A DNA stretch of 64,000 nt from Endoryza foliicola (GTDB lineage Bacteria; Bacteroidota; Bacteroidia; Chitinophagales; Chitinophagaceae), in contig OZ245715.1 in the NCBI GenBank assembly GCA_965226965.1, positions 4,030,001 through 4,094,000 of the forward strand. The letters run 5' to 3'. Below the pieces are notes generated by a model, which worked only from the letters and a program-made list of their open reading frames with translations, was not told the DNA's origin and did no database searches. Positions 27,330-35,548 of this stretch are shown here, in pieces. How positions within the stretch are numbered: position 1 is the first letter of the stretch; every line of letters begins with the position of its first letter. The translations under genes were made by a program, and so were the position numbers.

Positions 27330-27934
27330 GATGTAGAATTGAAGCGGAAAGTTAGGGCATCTGGTGGAAAGAATTTATTAATAAAAAATTATAAAAGTTG
27401 ATCATCGCGGAGGGAAGGTTCATCGAGGAGGGAAGGTTCATCGCGGAGGGAAGGAGAGAATGAGAAACGCGGAGAATATTGGAACTTTTAATTCGGAGAG
27501 TACTTGTAGATTTTGATTACGCTGATAATCGAACAGTTTACGCTACCGCAAAGTAACGAAGAGCGCAACGGTACGCAAAGAAATGAATAGCAGTTTTTAT
27601 TGGAGGGACAGATCATCGCGGAGGGAAGGAGTGAATGAGAGACGCGGAGAGTGTTATTGGTTGTGACTTTTGAAAGATTGATTGTTTTGTTTTTATCAAA
27701 AGTCTTAAGGTGTGAAAGTTTACGCTACCGCAACGAAACAAAGTTCGCAAAGATGCGCAACGTAATAGCCTTTATAAACCGTTGCGCACCGTTGCGTTCT
27801 TCTTTACTTTGCGGTAGAGTAAAAACTCGAATAAGCAGCAACATCAAAAAAATGACGACTTCAAGAACTTCAGCCCTCATTTCTCTCCGCGTACCTCCTT
27901 CTCTCCTTCCCTCCGCGATGATTCACTATCATTC
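27330..27934. repeat. 605-nt repeat cluster with tandem and inverted modules
   Basis: No gene supported. Near 27400-27450 a TCATCGCGGAGGGAAGG unit is repeated three times in tandem, again near 27615, and in inverted form (CCTTCCCTCCGCGATGAT) near 27905-27922. CTACCGCAAAGTAACGAAG (about 27543) and CTACCGCAACGAAACAAAG (about 27725) face an inverted CTTTACTTTGCGGTAGAG near 27812-27829. So the outer and inner modules form a nested inverted arrangement. The GH20 promoter should lie at the left end (TAACTTTC, 27354-27347, one mismatch to the -7 consensus). Confidence 0.6.
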
Positions 27935-28768
27935 TCAATGCAATAATCGCAATGCATTAAAAACCGCCTGATGCGTAACAGTAGCATGGGTTTCTGTCGG
28001 CAGGTAATCGAATACAATTTTGTGTGTTGAATTTTTTGAAGCTTTTAATTTCTCTACTAAGAGATTGGCATCCACTTCCATCACATGCGGTTCTTTGATG
28101 GGAGCCAGTCCTTCTTTCCCTACTCCGATATAGATCTTTAATTGATTGGCTTTTGAAAAAGCTTCTATCGACTCATTCAACAAAGAACCATCATTCCACC
28201 AAATGCTGGGACTCACAATGATGTATTCATTAAAAAGAGTGGGTCGTTTTAGCAATACTTCAGTCGCGAAGAGTCCGGCCAATGATTGCCCAACGATTGT
28301 TTTGTAGCTATCGGTCTTATAGTGAGACCCTACAAAAGGGATCACTTCTTTCTCGATATAGTTCATGAAGGCCTCGGAGCCACCGAGGGGTTCAAAGCGT
28401 TTGTAGGCTTCTTTATTTGAAACGGGAAAAGTCATATCGCGGCGACGGGCGGTATTCACAATCCCCACAACAATTGATTTCGGCACCAAATTGATCCATT
28501 CAAAACTATTGAATTGATAGATGCCTGCGATGTGCAGGAAATCTTCATCGAGTCCGCCGTCTAAAACGTATACAACCGGATAAGTAACGGTATCCTTTGG
28601 GTTGTATCCAACGGGTACATAGACGTTGATGGAGCGAGGTTCTTTGAGGAAAGAGGAGTTGAAAGTTTCAGTAGAACCGATGGTGAGGGGTTTGGATTGA
28701 GAAGACTGTGCTCTTGTAGCTATAGAGACAAGAAAAAGAAAACTAAAAAAAATGAGTCTAGTATTCAT
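27935..28768 (-). CDS. Secreted alpha/beta-hydrolase of the putative-esterase (esterase D/IroE-like) family
   Basis: 277 residues from the ATG at 28768 (another ATG at 28780 overlaps the upstream stop as TAATG). Signal peptide MNTRLIFFSFLFLVSIATRAQ. Esterase blocks: RSINVYVPVGY, YPVVYVLDGG (oxyanion region), the nucleophile elbow GQSLAG (Ser at about 161) and a C-terminal THATVTHQ His. Such proteins hydrolyse small esters, siderophore esters or feruloyl/acetyl groups; the substrate is unknown. It follows the SUKH gene by 11 nt and is probably cotranscribed with it. Confidence 0.85.
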   Translation of the reverse strand: MNTRLIFFSFLFLVSIATRAQSSQSKPLTIGSTETFNSSFLKEPRSINVYVPVGYNPKDTVTYPVVYVLDGGLDEDFLHIAGIYQFNSFEWINLVPKSIVVGIVNTARRRDMTFPVSNKEAYKRFEPLGGSEAFMNYIEKEVIPFVGSHYKTDSYKTIVGQSLAGLFATEVLLKRPTLFNEYIIVSPSIWWNDGSLLNESIEAFSKANQLKIYIGVGKEGLAPIKEPHVMEVDANLLVEKLKASKNSTHKIVFDYLPTETHATVTHQAVFNALRLLH

Positions 28769-28779
28769 AAGAAATAGCA

Positions 28780-29709
28780 TTAGTAATAATGAAGTTGTTT
28801 TTTAAGTTCGGAAATTGCAAGCTCACTAAACCTATACCCACCCCAAAATCCCTTTATGATCTTCTTCTCGGTTATCATTTGATTCCACCAGTTGGGTATG
28901 GCTTCGAAAAATTCAGGACCGGTCCAGTCTTCAATGGCAGCAGCTTTTAAGAGGGAGATGAGTTCTTCGGGAGATTTTACTTTGTGAGAATCGAAAACAA
29001 CCTGTGCGCAAAAATCAAACAAAATGGAAGAACTACTTTCTACTATTACTTTTCCATCATTCGCTACTATCAAAGAAGCAATGATCTTCTTAAACAGTAC
29101 TCCCGCAAATTCAAATTGAGCCGCCGATAACAAGTTCTTCCAAGGAATAGCATAGCTCAATGTTTCCAATCTTGCCAATGCATCGTCAGTTGCTTTGTCG
29201 TCTTCTTCAAAAGCCTCATCCGGCTCTAAGGCAGCGAGAAAACTTGCAAAGTCATTTGCAATTACGGTTACTTTATAATCGTTTTCTTGATCTACAAAAA
29301 CAACTTTAGGTTCGCCTTGCTTTCCGCATTCTCTGTAATCCAACATTACAATATGATGCCCTGCCGTTGGCGTGTCGCAGATATACAAACCAATTTCAGG
29401 ATAGCCCCACTCCTCTACCATAAACGCAGTACCAGTTTGCCCAATTACTGAGTTCGATTGATCGGGATCAATACCTAAGATGCCTACGATGCTTACTCGG
29501 TTATGCGACCAAGAATTGGGCTCCTTTGTGCGAATATTAGACTTGAAAGGAGCGCCTCCATTTTGAGATTGCAATAAATTGATATACGATGCCGGTAGCT
29601 TGTATCCCGTTTCAGATTCAACCTGATCTACCATGGCTTGCGTAAGGGATGCCCCTACATAATAATCAACCGCAAATGAATAATTATTCCAAAAATTTAT
29701 AAACTCCAT
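28780..29709 (-). CDS. SMI1/KNR4 (SUKH) family protein
   Basis: 309 residues, no signal peptide. The first half has the SUKH-1 pattern: ETGYKLPASYINLLQSQNGG near residues 33-52, then INGI-like VSIVGILGIDP, FMVEEWGYPEIGLYICDTPTAGHHIVMLDYRECGKQGEPKVVFVDQE and FASFLAAL. The second half (about 170-309) is helical and not recognised. SUKH proteins are widespread immunity proteins against polymorphic toxins and also occur alone. No toxin gene lies nearby, so this is either an orphan immunity protein or a housekeeping variant. Promoter not identified; it diverges from the cobalamin riboswitch. Confidence 0.85.
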   Translation of the reverse strand: MEFINFWNNYSFAVDYYVGASLTQAMVDQVESETGYKLPASYINLLQSQNGGAPFKSNIRTKEPNSWSHNRVSIVGILGIDPDQSNSVIGQTGTAFMVEEWGYPEIGLYICDTPTAGHHIVMLDYRECGKQGEPKVVFVDQENDYKVTVIANDFASFLAALEPDEAFEEDDKATDDALARLETLSYAIPWKNLLSAAQFEFAGVLFKKIIASLIVANDGKVIVESSSSILFDFCAQVVFDSHKVKSPEELISLLKAAAIEDWTGPEFFEAIPNWWNQMITEKKIIKGFWGGYRFSELAISELKKQLHYY

Positions 29710-29797
29710 ACCTTGATTTGGCTTGATTTTCAGCCGCTTTCAACAAACATACAAGAAGCTGTTGAAAACTCCTGCGCCATTCATCGAACAATTGGTA

Positions 29798-29805
29798 TAG
29801 TTTTG
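29798..29805 (+). promoter_or_regulatory. -7 box TAGTTTTG of the cobalamin riboswitch-btuB transcript
   Basis: An exact TAnnTTTG match ending about 10 nt before the riboswitch sequence begins. Predicted transcription start is near 29811. No clear -33 box. Confidence 0.5.
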
Positions 29806-29811
29806 TAGCGA

Positions 29812-30030
29812 ATTTGGTTTCCGGAGTTCATATCCGGAATTAAAAGGGAAGTCCGGTGTAAATCCGGCGCTATCCCCGTAGCTGTAAAACCGCTGTACTT
29901 AGTACACACTTTTAAACAACTACAACCACTGTTCTGAAAAGAATGGGAAGGACGTTTAAAAGGCGGCAAGCCAGAAGACCTGCCAAGCTCAGTTAACAAT
30001 TTTCATTGCTTTCGGGTGAAAGGCAGGAAG
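29812..30030 (+). promoter_or_regulatory. Adenosylcobalamin riboswitch
   Basis: Hallmarks in order: P2/P3-type hairpins (CCGGAGTTCATATCCGG, 29821-29837), the conserved AAAGGGAAGTCCGGTG core (29842-29857), AAATCCGGCGCTATCCCCGTAGCTGT (as spaced in the class, about 29860-29885), and the B12 box AAGCCAGAAGACCTGCC (29968-29984). After it a TTTCGGGTGAAAGG hairpin (about 30010-30023) near the end of the leader is probably part of the expression platform. It precedes a TonB-dependent receptor by about 80 nt, as for btuB leaders. Expected action: repression when cobalamin is abundant. Confidence 0.96.
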
Positions 30031-30106
30031 TGTAATGGCTCGTGTTCGCATTATATTTCTATCTTTTTATTTCTCGGAAGCAGTCACTTAAAACATCTTT
30101 TTCTAC

Positions 30107-32038
30107 ATGAAAAAAAATGCGTTTTTAGTGGCTGCGCTCATGTATTGCAGTCACCTCTCGGCACAAGACAGTAGCCGAACCAAAAGCCTCGATGAAGTAG
30201 TAGTTACCGCCGCTCGCATCGAACAAAAACAATCGCAAACCGGAAAAGTGATCTCCGTTATCGACCGCGCAACTTTGGAGCGCAATGCCGACAAAACCGT
30301 TGGCGAAATTCTCAATCAACAAACAGGTATCTTCATTGTGGGTTCCAACAACGCGCTCGGAACCAATCAGGATGTTTATTTCAGAGGCGCATCTACCGGG
30401 AATGTATTGATCTTGATTGATGGCGTACCCGTTGGCGACGCTTCTCAAATCAATAATAGTTTCGACATCAATTCCTTGAATGCCTACCAAATTGAACGCA
30501 TTGAAATTCTTAAAGGAGCCCAATCCACTTTGTGGGGCAGTGATGCCGTTGCCGGAGTGATCAATATCATCACCAAAAAAGCAGGCGCCAAAAAATTAGG
30601 AGGCAATGCCGGACTTCAATACGGCTCTTACAATACCTTACGTGCTAATGCCGGTGTTCAAGGCGCTGCCAATAAATTCTTATACAGCGCACAATACAGC
30701 TTCACCAATAGCAAAGGCTTTTCCTCTGCTTACGACAGCACAGGCACCAAGAACTTTGATAAAGATGGATTCGATCAACACAATCTCATCGCCTCCGTTG
30801 GCTATCAAATCAATCCCAACTGGAGCATCAAGTATACCAGCAACTACAGCAAATACAAAGCTGGATTAGACGCAGGGGCCTTCAAAGACGACAAAGATTA
30901 CAATCTAACTGCTACCAACTGGTTGAATACCCTTTCCTCTCAATACACCGGTAAAAAAGGATCCCTGCAATTCCATCAAAGCTTCAATTACACTTCGCGT
31001 TTCATGCTCGACGACAGCACCAATATTGGAGGCTTTGCAAAATGGGCAGAACAATCGTACAAGAGCCATAGCAACATCACCGACTTGTTTGGTTCATTGA
31101 AATTGGCTCCAAGTCTTACCTTGGTTTCCGGTGTCCAATACCTCGCCCAAAATACCGACCAATATTACAAAAGCATCAGTAGCTTCGGTCCATATAACAG
31201 TGTGCCTCTAGGAAAAGATTCTACGAAAATGAGCAATACCGCAGTGTATGCTTCAGCAATCTGGAACACCAAAACAGGTTTCAACTTAGAAGCCGGGCTC
31301 CGTTTTAACAATCATTCTATCTATGGAAACAATACCACTTTTAGCATCAACCCTTCTTTCAAATTAACCGATGAAGTAACGGCTTTGGTGAACATCAGCT
31401 CCGGATTCAAAACCCCTTCGCTCTACCAACTTTACAGCGAATACGGCAATAAAAATTTGAAGCCGGAAACCAGTAACAACTATGAATTTGGTTTTCAATA
31501 CAGAGAAGCCAATAGAAAAGCAAGTTTCCGAATGATCGGTTTCGTTAGAGACATTAAGAACTTGATCATTTTCTATACAGATCCAAATACCTATGCTAGC
31601 TATTATATCAATCGCGACAAACAGCACGATTATGGCGTAGAAGTAGAAAGCACCATCAGTTTTGGAAAGAAAGGATTTTGGACCACCAATATCACCTATG
31701 TAGATGGTGAAGGTGTAAGCGAAGGAACCAAGACAAAGAATCTCTACCGTCGTCCTAATTTAAGTTTGAACTCGCAAGTTACAGTGATGCCAATAAAGAA
31801 CCTAACTACCATGGCTAGTCTTCGTTTTGTAGGCACTCGTTTGAAAGGCCCATACGATCTAGGACCCAATACCATGCCCGCTTACTACACAGTAGACCTA
31901 TACGCATCCTATAAAATCTTCAAATACGGACAGCTATTTGTAGACCTGAAGAACCTTACCAATCAAACCTATTTTGATGTGGTAGGATATAATACCCGTG
32001 CCCGTAATTTCATGACCGGTATTCAAGTAAATTTCTAA
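30107..32038 (+). CDS. btuB: TonB-dependent vitamin B12 receptor, BtuB-like
   Basis: 643 residues. Signal peptide 1-20 (ending SHLSAQ), TonB box SLDEVVVTAARIEQKQSQTGK (about 26-46), plug with ILKGAQSTLWGSDAVAGVINIITKK (about 130-155), and a barrel that ends in the typical aromatic-terminal strand (FMTGIQVNF). The length fits BtuB-type receptors without the SusC-specific N-terminal domain. The cobalamin riboswitch directly upstream makes corrinoid import the likely role. The next gene follows after 16 nt and is probably cotranscribed, up to a terminator at 32661. Confidence 0.93.
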   Translation: MKKNAFLVAALMYCSHLSAQDSSRTKSLDEVVVTAARIEQKQSQTGKVISVIDRATLERNADKTVGEILNQQTGIFIVGSNNALGTNQDVYFRGASTGNVLILIDGVPVGDASQINNSFDINSLNAYQIERIEILKGAQSTLWGSDAVAGVINIITKKAGAKKLGGNAGLQYGSYNTLRANAGVQGAANKFLYSAQYSFTNSKGFSSAYDSTGTKNFDKDGFDQHNLIASVGYQINPNWSIKYTSNYSKYKAGLDAGAFKDDKDYNLTATNWLNTLSSQYTGKKGSLQFHQSFNYTSRFMLDDSTNIGGFAKWAEQSYKSHSNITDLFGSLKLAPSLTLVSGVQYLAQNTDQYYKSISSFGPYNSVPLGKDSTKMSNTAVYASAIWNTKTGFNLEAGLRFNNHSIYGNNTTFSINPSFKLTDEVTALVNISSGFKTPSLYQLYSEYGNKNLKPETSNNYEFGFQYREANRKASFRMIGFVRDIKNLIIFYTDPNTYASYYINRDKQHDYGVEVESTISFGKKGFWTTNITYVDGEGVSEGTKTKNLYRRPNLSLNSQVTVMPIKNLTTMASLRFVGTRLKGPYDLGPNTMPAYYTVDLYASYKIFKYGQLFVDLKNLTNQTYFDVVGYNTRARNFMTGIQVNF

Positions 32039-32054
32039 TATAAAACGTTCGTGT

Positions 32055-32654
32055 ATGTCGATTCAAAAAATAAACCCAAAACTCGTAGTGCTAGTCATAA
32101 TTATGTTGGCCGTAGCTGCAATTAGAATTCCGAATTCAGCTCAAATGACTCCGATCAGCAATTTCACCCCTATTGGAGCTATGGGATTGTTTGGTGGCGC
32201 TTATTTCAGTAAATCGTGGAAAGCTATGCTTTTTCCTTTGCTTACGCTGCTAATCAGTGATCTGTTGATTCAGTATTTTGTGTTTCATGGCAAATACGGA
32301 ATTCTGTATGGCGGATGGTATTATATCTACGCGGGATTTTTACTCATCAGCTTTATTGGCAAATGGATGATCACTAAAGTAACAATAACCCGCGTTCTCT
32401 CAGCAGCAATTGTTGCCAGCCTTACGCATTGGGCCATCGCAGATTTTAGTGTATGGTTAGGCGGTGGTATCGACTTACGTACCATGCAACCATTATCGAG
32501 AGATTGGGCCGGTTTGCTTCAAACCTATGTGCAAGGATTTCCCTTTATGAAGAACTTCTTGATGGGCACATTGGCCTGTAGCGGTATTATGTTCGGCATC
32601 TTCGAATGGTACAGCAAACGTGAAACAAAGCAAGCAAACGCATTAGCACAATAA
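32055..32654 (+). CDS. Integral membrane protein of the DUF6580 type, candidate vitamin transporter component
   Basis: 199 residues with five or six hydrophobic segments (about 9-26, 38-60, 66-82, 88-105, 110-130 and 165-185). The block ISNFTPIGAMGLFGGAYF and SLTHWAIADFSVWLGG match my memory of DUF6580 'putative transport protein' sequences, which resemble ECF-transporter S components. Placement in the riboswitch-controlled unit right after btuB suggests a corrinoid or lower-ligand transport role (inference). No ECF ATPase or EcfT gene is nearby; these would be shared from elsewhere. A strong terminator lies 7 nt downstream. Confidence 0.75.
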   Translation: MSIQKINPKLVVLVIIMLAVAAIRIPNSAQMTPISNFTPIGAMGLFGGAYFSKSWKAMLFPLLTLLISDLLIQYFVFHGKYGILYGGWYYIYAGFLLISFIGKWMITKVTITRVLSAAIVASLTHWAIADFSVWLGGGIDLRTMQPLSRDWAGLLQTYVQGFPFMKNFLMGTLACSGIMFGIFEWYSKRETKQANALAQ

Positions 32655-32660
32655 ATTCTA

Positions 32661-32695
32661 AGAAAGAGCACAGTGATCAACTGTGCTTCTTTTTT
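32661..32695 (+). terminator. Rho-independent terminator after btuB-DUF6580
   Basis: Stem AGAAAGAGCACAGT / ACTGTGCTTCT with a 4-nt loop followed by a T-run (32690-32695). It separates the riboswitch-controlled genes from the cobTSC unit. Confidence 0.88.
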
Positions 32696-32977
32696 GAAAG
32701 GGATCGATTTCCGAAAAGTTGTTTACTTATGGACGAAAAGCCACACCGCAGTGGAATAAAAACCAAGGAGGCACAGAGGTTTGAGTTTTTCGCTGCGTTT
32801 TCGCTGCGATCGCTGCGCTGGTTCCTGAGCTTGTCGAAGGACGCTGCGGTAAAAAAAGGATCAGGATTAAAAGATTAAAGGATAGGTGAAGATGAGGGCT
32901 TCGCGACTTCTCAGCGGTCTTGGCGCACTCTGCAGTGAACAACATTTTATAATCTACTAGTGAAATCTATAGTAAAC
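32696..32977. repeat. Intergenic region with mosaic repeat remnants
   Basis: No gene seen. Contains CACCGCAGTGGAATAAA, a TTTTCGCTGCGATCGCTGCGCTGGTTCC stretch (about 32790-32825, related to 9360-9400), and GCGACTTCTCAGCGGTCTTGGCGCACTCTGCAGTGAA (about 32908-32940, inverted relative to the CACCGCGAAGACCGC module). No second cobalamin riboswitch lies here, although cobTSC genes follow. Confidence 0.55.
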
Positions 32978-33721
32978 ATGACCATAGCTTCAACCAACCT
33001 TCAAAAAGAAAAAATCGCATTAGCTTGGAGTGGAGGGAAGGACAGCTCCTATGCCTTGTATCAATTGCAACAAAGCGAACAATACGAAGTTGCCTATTTA
33101 TTAAGCACTATCAATGGCAATTTCAAACGCTTGTCGATGCACGGCGTAAAAGAAGAATTGATTGAAGCACAGGCTGCTGCCATTGGACTTCCATTGATAA
33201 AAGTGTATGTATACGAAGCCGACAATCAATCCTATGAAAAAGCTATGAACGAAGCACTCTTGTTGCTGAAAGCAAGAGGAATTAACACCATCGCCTTTGG
33301 AGATATTTTTTTGGAAGACCTTCGCAGTTATAGGGAAGAAAAAATGGCAAGCATTGGCATGAGTTGTCTTTTCCCTTTGTGGAAAAAAGATACGCATCAA
33401 TTGGTGCAAGATTTTCTAAGTTCAGGATTCGAAACAATGATCTGTTGTATCAACGACGGGTATTTGAATGAATCGTGGGTTGGAAGAACAATCGATCACC
33501 AATTCATAGAAGACCTTCCCGAAAACGTAGATCCCTGTGGCGAAAATGGCGAATTTCATAGCTTCTGTTTTAAAGGCCCGATTTTTAGTCAGCTAATCCC
33601 TATTGAATCAAAAGAGAAAACCTATAAGGCATTGGAACTTCGCGCCAATGATCACCCTACTCCTATTCCCGATATAGGTACCAAGGGGTTTTGGTTTATC
33701 GAAATTGAAAAAAAGAAATGA
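32978..33721 (+). CDS. Dph6-like ATP pyrophosphatase (diphthine-ammonia-ligase family) in the cobalamin cluster
   Basis: 247 residues from the ATG at 32978; a GTG at 32960 is an alternative. PP-loop ATP-binding motif AWSGGKDSS near residues 17-25 and the Dph6 C-terminal signature GENGEFHSFCFKGP. Eukaryotic and archaeal Dph6 amidates diphthine on EF-2, which bacteria lack, so the bacterial protein must have another substrate. It overlaps cobT as ATGA and is followed by cobS and cobC, so a role in corrinoid metabolism, for example an ATP-dependent amidation or adenylation step in salvage, is a reasonable inference but unproven. Confidence 0.85.
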   Translation: MTIASTNLQKEKIALAWSGGKDSSYALYQLQQSEQYEVAYLLSTINGNFKRLSMHGVKEELIEAQAAAIGLPLIKVYVYEADNQSYEKAMNEALLLLKARGINTIAFGDIFLEDLRSYREEKMASIGMSCLFPLWKKDTHQLVQDFLSSGFETMICCINDGYLNESWVGRTIDHQFIEDLPENVDPCGENGEFHSFCFKGPIFSQLIPIESKEKTYKALELRANDHPTPIPDIGTKGFWFIEIEKKK

Positions 33722-34752
33722 GCATGTCAACATTATTGAATCGCGTTCAAAGAAAAATAGACAACAAAGCCAAACCGCCGGGTTCTCTTGGAATGCTGGA
33801 ATCCATCGCACATAAAGTAGCGATGGTACAAGGTACTGAGCATCCGGTAATTCAGAATCCTACGATTGTAGTGTTTGCAGGAGATCATGGCATTGCCACC
33901 AAAGGATTGGTCAATCCCTATCCACAGTCAATCACGGCTCTTATGGTGCGCAATTTTAGTCAAGGAGGTGCCGCTATCAACAGTTTCTGCAAAAGCAATC
34001 AAATCACTTTGGTTGTGGTAGATGCCGGTGTAAATGCAGATCTAAGCAACTTAAAATCTTCTTCTCTCTTTATCGATGCTAAAATTGGCTTCGGTACAGC
34101 TTGTTATCTAGAGGCCCCGGCTATGAGCCTATTGGAAGTAAATCAAGCCATCAAAACAGGTCAGCAAATAACCGCATCCATCATTAAGAGCGGATGCAAT
34201 TTGATAGGTTTTGGAGAAATGGGGATTTCAAATAGCTCGAGTGCTGCATTGATCATGAACGCCGTTACCGAAATACCATTAGACGAATGTATTGGTAAAG
34301 GAACAGGGAGCAGCGAGGAACAGTTGGCTATTAAGAAAACTATTTTAACACAAGTAGCTGCAATGCATCGAGAGGCATTGCAGTCTAAAGACGCATATCA
34401 AATACTGTCGGCAGTGGGTGGTTTTGAAATAGCCATGATGACAGGCGCCTATCTCGAAGCTTACGATCGAAAAGCCACCATTGTTGTTGATGGGTTCATC
34501 AGCACCGCAGCCTTATTATTGGCACATGCTATCAATCCGGCTATTCTTGAATCCTGTATATTCGCCCATTGCAGCGGAGAAAAAGGGCATGGAAAGATGT
34601 TGAATTATTTAGATCAACAAGCTTTACTGAACTTGGGAATGCGTTTGGGTGAAGGAACCGGGGCCGCTCTTGCTATGCCGTTGATTAAGTCTGCAGTAAT
34701 CATGTTAAATGAAATGGCGAGCTTAGAAGATGTGATGGCTTTGGGAGCATAA
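33718..34752 (+). CDS. cobT: Nicotinate-nucleotide:dimethylbenzimidazole phosphoribosyltransferase
   Basis: 344 residues, the usual CobT length. Signatures: KAKPPGSLGMLE near the N-terminus, FAGDHGIATKGLVNPYPQ, IGFGEMGISNSSSAALI, GKGTGSSEEQLAIKK, and LGEGTGAALA near the C-terminus, which carries the catalytic glutamate position. It activates the lower ligand base (alpha-ribazole phosphate synthesis) for the nucleotide loop of cobalamin. The start overlaps the Dph6-like stop by 4 nt. Confidence 0.96.
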   Translation: MSMSTLLNRVQRKIDNKAKPPGSLGMLESIAHKVAMVQGTEHPVIQNPTIVVFAGDHGIATKGLVNPYPQSITALMVRNFSQGGAAINSFCKSNQITLVVVDAGVNADLSNLKSSSLFIDAKIGFGTACYLEAPAMSLLEVNQAIKTGQQITASIIKSGCNLIGFGEMGISNSSSAALIMNAVTEIPLDECIGKGTGSSEEQLAIKKTILTQVAAMHREALQSKDAYQILSAVGGFEIAMMTGAYLEAYDRKATIVVDGFISTAALLLAHAINPAILESCIFAHCSGEKGHGKMLNYLDQQALLNLGMRLGEGTGAALAMPLIKSAVIMLNEMASLEDVMALGA

Positions 34753-34783
34753 ACCAATAGTTTGGCTCTATAAAATCAATACC

Positions 34784-35548
34784 ATGCTTAAAAGAGAGTT
34801 GCAAATTTTCTTCACTGCTTTGATGTTTTACACCCGAATACCGGTGCCGAAAAACATCGATCACAACCCCGAGCTACTTAACAAGGCCACCGGCTATTTT
34901 CCTTTTGTAGGCTGGATTGTAGGGGGAATTGCAGTCCTCAGTTTCTATATTGCAAATAATTTGTTCAATCACAGCATTGCAGTCGCCATTAGTTTCATCG
35001 CTTCTATTTTAACAACAGGCGCTTTCCATGAAGACGGTTTTGCAGATATGTGTGATGGTTTTGGTGGAGGTTGGACCAAAGAGAAGATACTGGACATCAT
35101 GAAAGACAGTAGAATGGGGGCTTATGGCACTATTGGACTGATCTGTTTGTTTCTCTTAAAATTTTCTGTTCTCAATTCGGTTAATTATCCTTCGATACTG
35201 ATCCTAATTTTCACCGGTCATGTGTTCTCAAGGCTATGCCCCATTATTATGGTCAGTACTTCGCAATATGTTCGAGAAAATGAAGTTGCAAAGGCAAAAC
35301 CCTTAGCAAAGAGTATTACGAAGAGTGAGATTTGGAAAGCAGTGATTTTTGGGGTGCTACCTTTGGCTTTGTTTAATCGTCCTGCTTTACTGCTATCTGT
35401 ACTCCTACCAATTTTATCAACCTTGTATTTGCGTCGATACTTTATTAAATGGATCGGTGGATACACCGGCGATTGCCTAGGCGCCATTCAACAAGTGGCA
35501 GAGCTTTGCTTTTACCTCAATGCCTTTATGCTATGGAAATTTATTTAG
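34784..35548 (+). CDS. cobS: Adenosylcobinamide-GDP ribazoletransferase (cobalamin synthase)
   Basis: 254 residues, five or more membrane segments. Signature FYTRIPVP near residue 16, the acidic motif GAFHEDGFADMCDGFGGGW (about 80-98) and KDSRMGAYG following it. The C-terminus GGYTGDCLGAIQQVAEL is also family-typical. It joins adenosylcobinamide-GDP with alpha-ribazole(-phosphate) in the membrane. It overlaps cobC by 16 nt. CobU, the enzyme that makes the GDP-cobinamide substrate, is not in this window. Confidence 0.95.
   Translation: MLKRELQIFFTALMFYTRIPVPKNIDHNPELLNKATGYFPFVGWIVGGIAVLSFYIANNLFNHSIAVAISFIASILTTGAFHEDGFADMCDGFGGGWTKEKILDIMKDSRMGAYGTIGLICLFLLKFSVLNSVNYPSILILIFTGHVFSRLCPIIMVSTSQYVRENEVAKAKPLAKSITKSEIWKAVIFGVLPLALFNRPALLLSVLLPILSTLYLRRYFIKWIGGYTGDCLGAIQQVAELCFYLNAFMLWKFI

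Noticed and set aside
27651..27971. 106-codon open frame in the 27.3-27.9 kb repeat cluster
   Set aside because: It consists of repeat modules, shows no protein-like composition and runs into the opposite esterase gene.
29781..29999. Open frame antisense to the cobalamin leader
   Set aside because: It lies entirely within the riboswitch, whose RNA conservation explains the sequence.
32696..32977. Second cobalamin riboswitch before the cobTSC unit
   Set aside because: Neither the AAAGGGAA core nor the B12 box is present.
35449..35532. Longer start for cobC
   Set aside because: The extra 28 residues are the cobS coding sequence in another frame; the RHT motif starts four residues after the ATG at 35533.
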